A DNA stretch of 6,495 nucleotides from Pseudomonadota bacterium (GTDB taxonomy: Bacteria > Pseudomonadota > Alphaproteobacteria > Rhodospirillales > Magnetospirillaceae): positions 1 to 6,495 of the forward strand of contig JAEZFE010000500.1 of assembly GCA_023437865.1 (NCBI GenBank), in the 5' to 3' direction. Position 1 is the stretch's first letter. The number at the start of each line of letters is the position of its first letter. The position numbers and the translations under genes are program-made. Shown here piece after piece: positions 1 through 6,495 of the stretch. The notes beneath the pieces are model-generated. The model did not search any database. It saw only the letters and a program-made list of their open reading frames with translations, and was not told where the DNA came from.

Positions 1-240
1 GCCCACCACCACGTGATTGCCGCCGCCGGTGCCGACGTGGCGGCCATCGATCATGAATTTCTCGGTGCCCAGGCGGCACTGTTGCGCCTCGTCATAGAGC
101 ACTGTGGTGGTGTCCACCAGTTCACGCCACGAGGCGGCGGGATGGATGTTGACCTCGATGACGCCGGGATCGGGTGTCACCTTGATCAGCCCCAGACGAT
201 GGTCGGGCGGCGGCGCATATCCCTCCACATGGACCGGCAT
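1..240 (-). other. DUF2126 (transglutaminase-associated) segment joined to XdhC
   Basis: Translated in the same frame as the upstream XdhC portion, this stretch carries hallmarks I recall from the middle of long (about 1,100-residue) DUF2126 proteins, which often have an N-terminal transglutaminase-like domain. These are VHVEGYAPPPDHRLG (213-227 of the chimera), VTPDPGVIEVNIHPAASW (231-248), then GTEKFMIDGRH and GTGGGNHVVVG (268-290). None of this belongs to XdhC. The start of any DUF2126 gene is absent, so in this window the segment has no start codon or promoter of its own other than those of the xdhC-like gene. The remainder would lie beyond position 1. Identification is from remembered family motifs, not a search. 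Confidence 0.8.
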
Positions 241-870
241 GCGGCGCGACAGCGCGACCCCGGGCAAGTCCCACTCGTTAAGATATTCCTCGCGTGGGTC
301 GCAGATGGTGACCTGATAATCCAGCGCCTGCGCCATGGCCGCGAGATACCTGGAGGCCTGCGCCGCGCCGATGATCAGCAGCCGGTAGCCTGGGCCGTGG
401 CGGGTCACCAGGGTTTCCCCGTCAAAGCTGAGCAGCGGCACCGGAATGTCGTCGTAGCTAGCCGTTCCCGTGGCGATATCGAGCCGGCGGGTGATAGTCC
501 GGCGGGCCTCCAGCGCGGCCAGCAATTGATCCAGCCCCGATTGCTCGCCCACCGGTTCCAGCAAAACCTGGAGCGTGCCGCCGCAGGGCAGACCGAAGCG
601 GTGCGCCTCGTCCGCCGAGACGCCGTAGGTGAACAGGCTCGGCCGCTCCAGCACCAGTTGGCCCCGGCGCAGCTTGTCGATCAGGTCATCCTCGATACAG
701 CCGCCCGAGATGGAGCCACGCACGTGGCCGTCGGCGCGGATCACCATCATGGCGCCCACGGGGCGCGGTGCCGAGCCCCAGGTGCGGATAACCGTACCCA
801 AGGTGCAGCCCTGGCCGGCCTGCCGCCACTGGACCGCCGCCTTCAGCACCTCCAGGTCCATGGAGTCCAT
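1..870 (-). CDS. XdhC-family molybdenum cofactor maturation protein, C-terminal half replaced in frame by a DUF2126 segment (partial)
   Basis: XdhC/CoxI proteins bind molybdopterin cofactor, help its sulfuration and insert it into xanthine-dehydrogenase-type enzymes in the cytoplasm. Residues 1-212 fit this family. The XdhC_CoxI motif reads GSAPRPVGAMM (33-43 region), followed by GSISGGCIEDDL (52-63, Cys58) and LPCGG (94-98). The start of the C-terminal Rossmann domain is RLLIIGAAQASRYL (163-176), with VTICDPREEY at 187-196. The family norm in the first of these is GAGQ, so Ala170 is unusual. After SRRMP (208-212) the family's expected continuation (MPDD..., then the THDPKLDD and GSR regions) is absent; the frame continues as DUF2126 sequence to the window edge, 290 codons without a stop. 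The ATG at 870 is chosen because GGAGG lies 5 nt upstream; an ATG at 861 is too far from it. It follows the large-subunit stop by 10 nt, so it is probably co-transcribed. Family assignment of the N-terminal half is firm; function of the fused product is doubtful. Confidence 0.85.
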   Translation of the reverse strand, partial: MDSMDLEVLKAAVQWRQAGQGCTLGTVIRTWGSAPRPVGAMMVIRADGHVRGSISGGCIEDDLIDKLRRGQLVLERPSLFTYGVSADEAHRFGLPCGGTLQVLLEPVGEQSGLDQLLAALEARRTITRRLDIATGTASYDDIPVPLLSFDGETLVTRHGPGYRLLIIGAAQASRYLAAMAQALDYQVTICDPREEYLNEWDLPGVALSRRMPVHVEGYAPPPDHRLGLIKVTPDPGVIEVNIHPAASWRELVDTTTVLYDEAQQCRLGTEKFMIDGRHVGTGGGNHVVVG

Positions 871-880
871 CTCGCCCTCC

Positions 881-3034
881 TCAGGCTTCCGTGTCGCGGT
901 CCATGGGCAGAACGCGGACACGGCGACCGGTGGCGGCGGCCAGCGCGTTGGCGACGGCTGGCCCAATGGGCGGCACGCCGGGCTCGCCCACCCCGGTGGG
1001 CGGCTCGGCTGACGGCACCACATGCACCTCGATCCGGGGCATCTCGGGCAGGCGCAGCACCTGATAGCCGTCGTAATTGGTCTGGTCCACCCGGCCGCCG
1101 GTCAGCGTCAGCTCGGAATGAAGGATGGCACCGAGACCGAAGCCGATGCCGCCCTCCATCTGGGCGCGGATCTGGTCGGGATTGACGGCCACACCGCAAT
1201 CCACCGCACACACCACGCGCTCGACCTTGAACCCGCCCTTGCCGTCGAGCGCGATCTCGGCCACCTCGGCCACCAGGGTCTTGAAGGATTCGTGCACCGC
1301 GACGCCACGGAACCGTCCGGGCGCCGGCTTGCTGGTCCACCCCGCCTTCTCGGCGGCGAGGTCCAGGACGCGGCGATGGCGCGGGTGGTCCTTGAGCAGG
1401 GCGCGGCGGTATTCCACCGGATCGTGACCGGCGGCGGCGGCCAACTCGTCGATCATGGTCTCCATGACGTAGGCCGTGTGGGTATGGCCCACCGAACGCC
1501 ACCACAGCACGGGCACGCCGATCCGAGGCGACGTCAGCTCGGCGGTGAAATTAGGGATGGCATAGGGCGTATTGGAAACGCCCTCGACCGAGGTGAAATC
1601 AACGCCATCCTTGATGCCGCCGGCGAACGGCGTGCCGGTCAGGATGGACTGGCCGACGATACGGTGCTGCCACGCGACCGGACTGCCCGCCGCGTCGATG
1701 CCCGCCTTCACCACGTGCAGGACCATGGGGCGGTAGCGCCCGCCGGTCATGTCGTCCTCGCGCGTCCACTGGACCTTGACCGGCGCCCGCCAGCCGATGG
1801 CCTTGGCGCATTCCACCGCTTCGAGGATGACCTCCGCATCGGGAGTGGCGCGTCGGCCAAAGCTGCCACCAATCATCATTACATGCAGCTTCACCTTGTC
1901 CGGGGGGAGCCCCGCCGCCTCGGCCGCCTTGGCCTGATAGAGGTCGGGCATCTGATGGCCGCCCCAGACCTCCAGGACATCGCCCTGGCGGCGCGCCACC
2001 GCGTTCAGGGGCTCCAGCGCCCCATGGGCCAGGTAGGGAAATTCATAGGTGGCCTCGATCACCTTGACGGACCGGCCCATGGCGGCATCGGCATCGCCCC
2101 GGCGTTCGGCGATGCCGGTCGGGGGCTGGGCGGCCAGACGCTTGTACTCGGCCATGATCTCTGCCGAACCGCGGGCCTCGGCCTGCGTCAGGTCCCACTC
2201 CACCTTCAGGGCCTCGCGTCCCTTGATGGCAGCCCAGGTGTTGTGGGCCAGCACGGCGACGCCGCGCGAAATCTGGACCACCTCCACCACGCCCTTTACC
2301 GCCTTGGCGGCACCGGCATCAAAGGACTTCACTGTGCCGCCGAACAGCGGCGGATGAGCCACCACCGCCGTCAGCAGGCCAGGCAGCTTGAGGTCGATGG
2401 TATATTGCTGCGCACCGGTGGACTTGGCCGTGCTGTCCACCCGGCGAAAACCTTCCTTGCCGATATAGCGCCAGTCCTTGGGGTCCTTGAGCTTTACCCC
2501 GGCCGGCACTGTCCCCTGGGCGGCTGCCTCGGCGAATTGGCCGAACGGGGCACGGCGCCCCGACTTCGCGTGGACCAGAATGCCCTTGTCGACGCCGATT
2601 TCACGCGCAGGCACCTTCCACGCCTTGGCAGCAGCCTGCACCAGCATGGTCCGCGCGGTAGCGCCGGCGCGGCGGTAGCGATCGAACGACGAATGCATGG
2701 CAGTGGAGCCGCCGGTGCCTTGCACGGCGCCGCCCCACGCCAGATTGCCGTAGAGTTTTGGATTGCCCGAAGCGCCTTCGACCCGCATCTGCGCGGGATC
2801 GGCGTCCATCTCCTCGGCCACCAGGGTGGCAAGGCCGGAATAGACCCCCTGCCCCATGTCCATGTGGGCAGAGAGCACCGTCACCGTATGGTCGGGTGCG
2901 ACGCGAAGATAGGCCTGGAACGGCCCCGGTCCGGCCGACTTCTCGGGATTGGCCATTGCCGGCAGGCCGAGCGTGAGCCCGGCACCGGCGGCACCGCCAA
3001 GGACCAGGAAGCTGCGGCGAGAGAGGACGGTCAT
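881..3034 (-). CDS. Molybdopterin-binding large subunit of a periplasmic aldehyde/isoquinoline-type dehydrogenase
   Basis: This is the catalytic subunit of a xanthine-oxidase-family hydroxylase, two-subunit IorB type, which oxidises aldehydes or N-heterocycles at a molybdenum cofactor. It has 717 residues, normal for the type. A Tat signal [10 protein letters not shown] (5-14, Arg6-Arg7) is followed by a hydrophobic stretch and a likely AMA cleavage site (26-28), so the enzyme should be exported folded with its cofactor. MGQG (60-63) matches a family motif. An alpha/beta hammerhead region lies around 205-282. GGSFGRRA (389-396) and VGEPG (682-686) are cofactor-site motifs; Glu684 is the expected catalytic base. 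The ATG at 3034 lies 3 nt after the [2Fe-2S] subunit stop, with GGAGG inside the end of that gene, implying translational coupling. The substrate cannot be told from sequence; the adjacent alcohol dehydrogenase favours an aldehyde. No FAD subunit or cytochrome c partner is encoded nearby. Confidence 0.92.
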   Translation of the reverse strand: MTVLSRRSFLVLGGAAGAGLTLGLPAMANPEKSAGPGPFQAYLRVAPDHTVTVLSAHMDMGQGVYSGLATLVAEEMDADPAQMRVEGASGNPKLYGNLAWGGAVQGTGGSTAMHSSFDRYRRAGATARTMLVQAAAKAWKVPAREIGVDKGILVHAKSGRRAPFGQFAEAAAQGTVPAGVKLKDPKDWRYIGKEGFRRVDSTAKSTGAQQYTIDLKLPGLLTAVVAHPPLFGGTVKSFDAGAAKAVKGVVEVVQISRGVAVLAHNTWAAIKGREALKVEWDLTQAEARGSAEIMAEYKRLAAQPPTGIAERRGDADAAMGRSVKVIEATYEFPYLAHGALEPLNAVARRQGDVLEVWGGHQMPDLYQAKAAEAAGLPPDKVKLHVMMIGGSFGRRATPDAEVILEAVECAKAIGWRAPVKVQWTREDDMTGGRYRPMVLHVVKAGIDAAGSPVAWQHRIVGQSILTGTPFAGGIKDGVDFTSVEGVSNTPYAIPNFTAELTSPRIGVPVLWWRSVGHTHTAYVMETMIDELAAAAGHDPVEYRRALLKDHPRHRRVLDLAAEKAGWTSKPAPGRFRGVAVHESFKTLVAEVAEIALDGKGGFKVERVVCAVDCGVAVNPDQIRAQMEGGIGFGLGAILHSELTLTGGRVDQTNYDGYQVLRLPEMPRIEVHVVPSAEPPTGVGEPGVPPIGPAVANALAAATGRRVRVLPMDRDTEA

Positions 3035-3037
3035 GGC

Positions 3038-3493
3038 TCAGGCCTCCAGCAGACGGGCGGCTTCGTGGATACCGGTGCGGATGCGCTGATACGTGGCGCA
3101 GCGGCACAGATTGCCCTCCAGCGCCGCGTCGATGTCGGCGTCACTGGGTTTCGGGTTGGCCGTCAGCAGCGCCACCGCCGCCATCACCTGGCCAGACTGG
3201 CAATAGCCGCATTGCGGCACGTCGAGCGCCACCCAGACCTTGGTGACGGCGTCGGCGACCCTGTCGGCCAGCCCTTCCACCGTGGTGATCTTCTGCCCCT
3301 CGACCGATCCCGCCGGCGTGGAGCACGACCGCACCGGACTGCCATCGACATGCACCGTGCACGCTCCGCATTGGGCCGCACCGCAGCCGAATTTGGTGCC
3401 CGTCAGACCGATGACGTCGCGCAACACCCACAACAGCGGCATATCGGGGTCGGCATCCACCTCGTAGAGGCGATTGTTGACAGTCAGCTTCAT
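3038..3493 (-). CDS. [2Fe-2S] iron-sulfur small subunit of the molybdenum hydroxylase
   Basis: This is the electron-transfer subunit that carries electrons from the molybdenum centre through two [2Fe-2S] clusters. It has 151 residues, typical for IorA/CoxS-like subunits. The N-terminal plant-ferredoxin-like cluster is held by Cys37, Cys42, Cys45 and Cys57 (CGAAQCGAC, then SCS). The C-terminal helical domain holds the second cluster with Cys95, Cys98 (QCGYCQSGQ) and Cys130, Cys132 (LCRC). All eight ligands are present. No signal peptide is seen, which is normal because the partner's Tat signal carries both subunits across. The ATG at 3493 is preceded by GGAGA about 7 nt upstream. The longer open frame extending back over the alcohol dehydrogenase is only overlap. 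The gene starts 23 nt after the alcohol dehydrogenase stop and ends 3 nt before the large-subunit start. Confidence 0.95.
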   Translation of the reverse strand: MKLTVNNRLYEVDADPDMPLLWVLRDVIGLTGTKFGCGAAQCGACTVHVDGSPVRSCSTPAGSVEGQKITTVEGLADRVADAVTKVWVALDVPQCGYCQSGQVMAAVALLTANPKPSDADIDAALEGNLCRCATYQRIRTGIHEAARLLEA

Positions 3494-3516
3494 GGGGGTT
3501 TCTCCGGGCGGGCCTG

Positions 3517-4569
3517 TTAGTTCGCGAGCGAGGCAATGTCGATGACGAAGCGGTACTTGACGTCGCTCTTCAACATGCGCTCGTAGGCCTCGTCGATCTG
3601 CTGGGCGCGAATCATCTCGATATCGGACACGATGCCCTTCTCGGCGCAGAAATCCAGCATCTCCTGAGTTTCTGGAATGCCGCCGATCAGCGAGCCGGCG
3701 ACGGAGCGGCGGCCGAAAATCAGGCCGAACACCTCGGGCGACGGATGGGCATGGTCGGGGGCGCCGACCAGGCACAGGGTGCCGTCCAGCCGCAACAGGT
3801 TGATGTAGGCGTTCAGGTCGTGGCTCGCCGCCACGGTGTCGAGGATGAAGTCGAAGCTGCCGGCGTGTTTCGCCATTTCGTCGGCATTCTTCGACACCAC
3901 CACCTCGTCCGCACCCAGCTTCAGCGCGTCGCCCCGCTTGCTCTCGGACGTGGTGAAGGCCACCGTGTGGGCCCCCATGGCATGGGCAAGCTTGATACCC
4001 ATGTGGCCCAGGCCGCCAATGCCGACGATACCGACCTTCTTGCCCGGCCCAGCCCGCCAGTGGCGAAGCGGCGAATAGGTGGTGATGCCGGCGCACAACA
4101 GCGGCGCCACGGCGGCAAGCTGTTCCTTGGGATGGGAAATCCGGAGGACGAAGCCCTCCTTCACCACGATACGCTGGGAATAGCCACCCAGCGTATGCCC
4201 GGGCGGGTCCTGGGTGGGGAAGTTGTAGGTGCCGGTGAAGCCGTTCTCGCAATATTGCTCCAGCCCATGTCCGCACGGGTCGCAATGCTGGCAGCTATCC
4301 ACCAGGCAGCCGACACCCACGGTATCGCCAACCTTGAATTTTGTGACGTGGGCGCCCACCGCGCTGACGGTGCCGACGATCTCGTGGCCGGGGACGCAGG
4401 GATACAGCGTGCCCTGCCACTGGGCCCGAACCTGGTGCAGATCGGAATGGCACACGCCGCAATAGGCGATCTCGATCTGAACATCATGAGGGCCGGGCTG
4501 GCGCCGCTCGATCGTCATGGCCTCCAGGGTCTTATCGGCGGCATAGGCACCATAGGCTTTCACGGTCAT
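3517..4569 (-). CDS. Zinc-dependent NAD(P) alcohol dehydrogenase, YahK/cinnamyl-alcohol-dehydrogenase type
   Basis: This is a medium-chain zinc alcohol dehydrogenase that interconverts aldehydes and primary alcohols with NAD(P)(H) in the cytoplasm. The chosen start gives 350 residues, the usual length of YahK-like enzymes. Catalytic zinc ligands are Cys40 (CGVCHSD), His62-Glu63 (GHE) and Cys159 (LLCAGIT). Structural zinc ligands are Cys93, Cys96, Cys99 and Cys107. The nucleotide-binding loop GIGGLGHMG is at 183-191, followed by FTTSESKR; in relatives that segment goes with NADP(H) preference, so NADPH is likely but inferred. The start at 4569 is preferred because AAAGGA ends 8 nt upstream; the ATG at 4575 is too close to it, and a TTG at 4596 lacks support. 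It appears to be the first gene of the unit with the molybdoenzyme. The lone LysR gene upstream is divergent and probably regulates it. Confidence 0.93.
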   Translation of the reverse strand: MTVKAYGAYAADKTLEAMTIERRQPGPHDVQIEIAYCGVCHSDLHQVRAQWQGTLYPCVPGHEIVGTVSAVGAHVTKFKVGDTVGVGCLVDSCQHCDPCGHGLEQYCENGFTGTYNFPTQDPPGHTLGGYSQRIVVKEGFVLRISHPKEQLAAVAPLLCAGITTYSPLRHWRAGPGKKVGIVGIGGLGHMGIKLAHAMGAHTVAFTTSESKRGDALKLGADEVVVSKNADEMAKHAGSFDFILDTVAASHDLNAYINLLRLDGTLCLVGAPDHAHPSPEVFGLIFGRRSVAGSLIGGIPETQEMLDFCAEKGIVSDIEMIRAQQIDEAYERMLKSDVKYRFVIDIASLAN

Positions 4570-4577
4570 GGGCATGT

Positions 4578-4583
4578 TCCTTT
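4578..4583 (-). promoter_or_regulatory. Ribosome binding site of the alcohol dehydrogenase (decides the start)
   Basis: AAAGGA on the minus strand ends 8 nt before the ATG at 4569, an ideal distance. It is only 2 nt before the ATG at 4575, which argues against that codon as the start. Confidence 0.65.
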
Positions 4584-4645
4584 GAATGCCGTGCAAGGTT
4601 GGATGCAGCGACGTTGTTCGACCGGGTTGGGTAGCGTTCCGGGAA

Positions 4646-4674
4646 AATCTACCACTTGACCATTCGCGCGATTA
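4646..4674 (-). promoter_or_regulatory. Possible promoter of the alcohol dehydrogenase operon
   Basis: On the minus strand TAGATT (4651-4646) could be a -10 box. With a 17-nt spacer the -35 position (4674-4669) reads TAATCG, a poor match, as is common at activator-dependent promoters. The implied transcription start near 4639 puts the centre of the upstream LysR-type dyad (4705) at about -66, the normal place for a LysR recognition site. The geometry is persuasive but the boxes are weak. Confidence 0.3.
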
Positions 4675-4687
4675 GCCGGCCAAGGTT

Positions 4688-4714
4688 GCATGAGCTTATG
4701 AATTAGGTTCATCA
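4688..4714. promoter_or_regulatory. LysR-type operator copy 1 (alcohol dehydrogenase side)
   Basis: The core ATGAATTAGGTTCAT (4698-4712) is an interrupted dyad, ATGAA-N5-TTCAT, and satisfies T-N11-A (T4699, A4711). The surrounding 27 nt match the element at 4979-5005 at 21 of 27 positions in the same orientation. The mismatches fall at the centre of the dyad and at two flanking positions, leaving both arms intact. Confidence 0.6.
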
Positions 4715-4909
4715 GTCGGCGACCGCCCCCATTCCACCGGCGTGCCACCCACATATAAGAAGTCTAGCCGGGCGCCGGGGGCGTTCGATCATTTGCGGCT
4801 CCTCGGCATGGGTGAGGATTTCAGCAAAAGCGGCGAATGCCGAGCGTGCGGTCAGGAGGGTCAGGAGTGCAGCGAGCACCAGCACGGCAGCGCTTGCACC
4901 AAGGGTGCC
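4712..4909 (-). pseudogene. Hydrophobic open stretch, possible membrane-protein or signal-peptide remnant
   Basis: Between stops this minus-strand frame begins GTLGASAAVLVLAALL and continues TLLTARSAFAAFAEI, LTHAEEPQMIERPRRPA, ending at a TGA at 4712-4714. It looks like one membrane helix followed by a charged tail, or a signal peptide if translation began at the GTG at 4885 (57 residues). There is no ATG near the front and no ribosome binding site, and the end overlaps the proposed operator. I do not recognise a family. It may be the tail of a lost multi-pass protein, or chance in GC-rich DNA. Confidence 0.2.
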
Positions 4910-4978
4910 CTAACTATGCCAAAAATTACGGGGCTCAAATTAGCGGTGCAGCACTCATGGCTTTAGATGGCATTATCC

Positions 4979-5005
4979 GCATGAGGCTATGAATGGCATT
5001 CATCA
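4979..5005. promoter_or_regulatory. LysR-type operator copy 2 (at the LysR start codon)
   Basis: The core ATGAATGGCATTCAT (4989-5003) is a perfect palindrome with 7-nt arms around one central base and satisfies T-N11-A (T4990, A5002). It abuts the ATG at 5006, covering the place where a ribosome binding site would sit. This is consistent with autorepression of the regulator. It is the second copy of the element at 4688-4714, 291 nt away. Confidence 0.6.
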
Positions 5006-5899
5006 ATGTCGCGGACCAACATCAACGACCTTCTCGCCTTCGTGGCCGTCGCGCGCGAGCGCAGTTTCACCAAGGCCGCTGCCAGGCTTGGCGTGTCTCA
5101 ATCGGCACTCAGCCACACCATCCGGGGCTTGGAGGCTCGCCTTGGCATTCGCCTGCTGACCCGCACTACCCGCAGCGTCGCCCCCACCGAGGCCGGTGAA
5201 CGCCTGCTCCGGACCGTTGGCCCGCGCTTCGACGAAATAGACGCGGAGCTTGCCGCCCTTAGCGAGTTTCGCGACAAACCGGCGGGAACGATCCGGATCA
5301 CCACGGCGGAACACGCGGCGGAGACTGTCCTGTGGCCCGCATTGGAGACGCTCCTCCCGGATTATCCGGATATCAATGTGGACGTGGTGATCGACTACAG
5401 CCTCACCGACATCGTCGCGGGTCAATACGACGCCGGCATTCGCCTGGGCGAGCATCTGGACAAGGACATGATCGCTGTCCCTATCGGTCCGGACCTGCGC
5501 ATGGCGGTGGTGGGGACGCCCTCGTATTTCGCAAACCGGGAGCGGCCCAGGACGCCGCAAGACCTCACCAACCACCGCTGCATCAACGTGCGCCTGCTGA
5601 CCTACGGCGGCATGTACGCCTGGGAATTCGACAAGGACGGGCGCGAGGTGAAGGTGCGCGTCGAAGGGCAGCTGGCCTTCAACACCCTCAGCGCCATCCG
5701 TCAAGCGGCCTTGGGCGGTTTCGGACTGGCCTATCTGCCGGAGGATTATGTGCGCCCCCATCTGGACGACGGCCTGCTCATCCGGGTTCTTGAGGATTGG
5801 TGCCAACCATTCCCCGGCTACCACCTCTATTACACCAGCCGCCGCCAGCCCACGCCGGCCTTCGCGGTGCTGGTGGAGGCGTTGCGCCATCGGAAATGA
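5006..5899 (+). CDS. LysR-family transcriptional regulator
   Basis: This is a DNA-binding regulator with an effector-sensing domain, expected to control the divergent alcohol dehydrogenase and molybdoenzyme genes. It has 297 residues, normal for the family. The winged helix-turn-helix spans about 5-64, with SFTKAAARLGVSQSALSHTI (20-39) as the helix-turn-helix, and RLLTRTTRSVAPTEAG (49-64) as the wing. A linker helix reaches about 90. The periplasmic-binding-protein-like effector domain begins near GTIRIT and runs to the end, with DAGIRLG and GGFGLAYLPEDY as recognisable family segments. The overall style resembles the CrgA/DmlR-like group. The ATG at 5006 is the only start available after an in-frame stop at 4982, yet no good ribosome binding site precedes it. 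The ligand is unknown; an aldehyde or related metabolite is a guess from context. Confidence 0.93.
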   Translation: MSRTNINDLLAFVAVARERSFTKAAARLGVSQSALSHTIRGLEARLGIRLLTRTTRSVAPTEAGERLLRTVGPRFDEIDAELAALSEFRDKPAGTIRITTAEHAAETVLWPALETLLPDYPDINVDVVIDYSLTDIVAGQYDAGIRLGEHLDKDMIAVPIGPDLRMAVVGTPSYFANRERPRTPQDLTNHRCINVRLLTYGGMYAWEFDKDGREVKVRVEGQLAFNTLSAIRQAALGGFGLAYLPEDYVRPHLDDGLLIRVLEDWCQPFPGYHLYYTSRRQPTPAFAVLVEALRHRK

Positions 5900-5932
5900 C
5901 GGGGCGCGGCACCCCGACGACGGCACCTCGTC
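5900..5932 (+). terminator. Weak hairpins after the LysR stop, doubtful terminator
   Basis: Immediately after the TGA, CGGGG (5900-5904) can pair with CCCCG (5912-5916), and GACGA (5916-5920) with TCGTC (5928-5932). Both stems are only 5 bp and neither is followed by a T-run, so this is at best a weak terminator. The rest of the gap up to 5992 shows nothing else clear. Confidence 0.2.
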
Positions 5933-5992
5933 ATGGCTTCACCCGACGAAAGCCTATATCCTTCGCCCTACCAACGGGTATCGGGTGGGGTA

Positions 5993-6495
5993 ATGTCCAG
6001 GACACGGGTTCTTATTGTTGTACGTGCCTTCCCCGAGCTGTCTGAAAGTTACATTGCAACGGAAGCGGACGAGCTGGCGAAGACCTGCGACGTTCAACTC
6101 CTGACCTTTGAACCCTCATACTATCCGTTTCGCAGCCCCCATCCGGTGTTCCTGCTGACCGCCGAGAACGAGCGCGAGGTTTTAGAGAGGGTCCGTGAAT
6201 TCTCGCCCGAGGTGGTGCATGGCCACTTCTTCACGGATATCGAACGGATTGCCCAGGTCGCGGCCTTTTGCGATGTCGGCTTCACGGTCAGAAGCCATTC
6301 CTCCGATGTTTTGTGCCCGCCGCCGGAAACTCTCCGCCGGCTGGCCGCGTTCGCCAATCAAGAGCGCTGCCTGGGCGTCATCGCCTTTCCGTTCAACCGT
6401 CCAATCCTTGAGGCCAATGGGGTTCGGGGCGACAAGATCGTCGATGGCGTTCCCGTCGTCTCGGTCGATCGTTTCCACGATTCCTCGCCCAACGG
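5993..6495 (+). CDS. Probable family 4-like glycosyltransferase, N-terminal part (runs off the right edge)
   Basis: 167 complete codons are visible with no stop. The start MSRTRVLIVVRAFPELSESY (1-20) resembles the first strand and loop of GT-B family 4 glycosyltransferases, where FP-x-LSE is common. VVHGHFFTD (74-82) matches the usual H-x-HF strand end. GFTVRSHSSDVL (96-107) matches the acceptor-side segment usually reading TxHxxD. The catalytic and nucleotide-sugar-binding C-terminal domain lies beyond the window, so donor and product are unknown; a role in surface polysaccharide is inferred from the family. A G-rich stretch (about 5983-5990) just before the ATG may serve as ribosome binding site. 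Codon use differs from the neighbours: six of the first ten codons end in A or T, and TTA, AGA and AGG occur. This suggests a different origin. Cytoplasmic; no signal peptide. Confidence 0.65.
   Translation, partial: MSRTRVLIVVRAFPELSESYIATEADELAKTCDVQLLTFEPSYYPFRSPHPVFLLTAENEREVLERVREFSPEVVHGHFFTDIERIAQVAAFCDVGFTVRSHSSDVLCPPPETLRRLAAFANQERCLGVIAFPFNRPILEANGVRGDKIVDGVPVVSVDRFHDSSPN

Noticed and set aside
13..1185. A 390-codon plus-strand open frame over the xdhC-like gene and large-subunit end
   Set aside because: It is antisense to recognisable coding sequence, crosses two real genes and has no family resemblance.
1022..3520. An 832-codon plus-strand open frame antisense to the molybdoenzyme genes
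   Set aside because: The minus-strand genes carry full family motifs; the plus-strand reading is rich in H, R, G and A and shows no domain. Long antisense frames are expected in GC-rich coding DNA.
4570..4596. TTG at 4596 or ATG at 4575 as the alcohol dehydrogenase start
   Set aside because: Neither has a properly spaced ribosome binding site, and the ATG at 4569 gives the usual family N-terminus and length.
4566..4754. A 62-codon minus-strand frame just upstream of and overlapping the alcohol dehydrogenase start
   Set aside because: It lacks a ribosome binding site and domain features, and covers the probable promoter and leader of the alcohol dehydrogenase.
4851..4868. Tandem 9-nt repeat (GTCAGGAGG then GTCAGGAGT)
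   Set aside because: Only two imperfect copies; most simply explained as the Leu-Leu-Thr repeat codons of the hydrophobic stretch on the other strand, or chance.
4742..4966. A 74-codon plus-strand frame with several cysteines in the intergenic region
   Set aside because: No ribosome binding site or recognisable motif; cysteine spacing does not form a known metal site. Composition looks like noncoding DNA.
6121..6478. Two minus-strand open frames at the right end
   Set aside because: They are antisense to the glycosyltransferase-like frame, which has recognisable motifs and stays open to the window edge.

Overview
The window is about 6.5 kb of GC-rich bacterial DNA with strong C/G bias at third codon positions. 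Family content (a two-subunit periplasmic molybdenum hydroxylase, a YahK/CAD-type alcohol dehydrogenase, a LysR regulator) fits a proteobacterium. An alphaproteobacterium, perhaps Rhodospirillaceae/Magnetospirillum-like, is my guess from general gene style only. No rRNA, tRNA, CRISPR array or insertion sequence was seen.

Minus strand, 4569 down to 1: an apparent four-gene transcription unit. It runs from a zinc alcohol dehydrogenase (4569-3517) to a [2Fe-2S] subunit (3493-3038), a Tat-exported molybdopterin-binding large subunit (3034-881), and an XdhC-type maturation gene (870 to the window edge). Gaps are 23, 3 and 10 nt. The expected logic is oxidation of an alcohol to an aldehyde in the cytoplasm, oxidation of an aldehyde or N-heterocycle by the molybdoenzyme in the periplasm, and loading of that enzyme's sulfurated cofactor by XdhC. 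The XdhC reading frame is abnormal: at about residue 211 it leaves the XdhC family and continues, without stop or frameshift, as a middle segment of a DUF2126 transglutaminase-associated protein. This is either a real gene fusion or deletion, or a chimeric assembly join, and it is the most striking thing in the window.

Intergenic 4570-5005: the divergent control region between the alcohol dehydrogenase and a LysR-type regulator. It carries two copies of one 27-nt element (21/27 identical). Each contains a dyad of the form ATGAA-N5-TTCAT that fits the T-N11-A LysR box. One copy sits about 66 nt upstream of a plausible alcohol dehydrogenase transcription start; the other abuts the LysR start codon. 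This suggests that the LysR protein controls the operon and itself. Between the two copies lies a short hydrophobic minus-strand open stretch that may be a gene remnant.

Plus strand, 5006 to 6495: the LysR-type regulator (5006-5899), a 93-nt gap with weak hairpins, then the N-terminal 167 codons of a probable family 4-like glycosyltransferase that runs off the right edge. Its more A/T-ended codon use suggests that a different, perhaps surface-polysaccharide, locus starts here.
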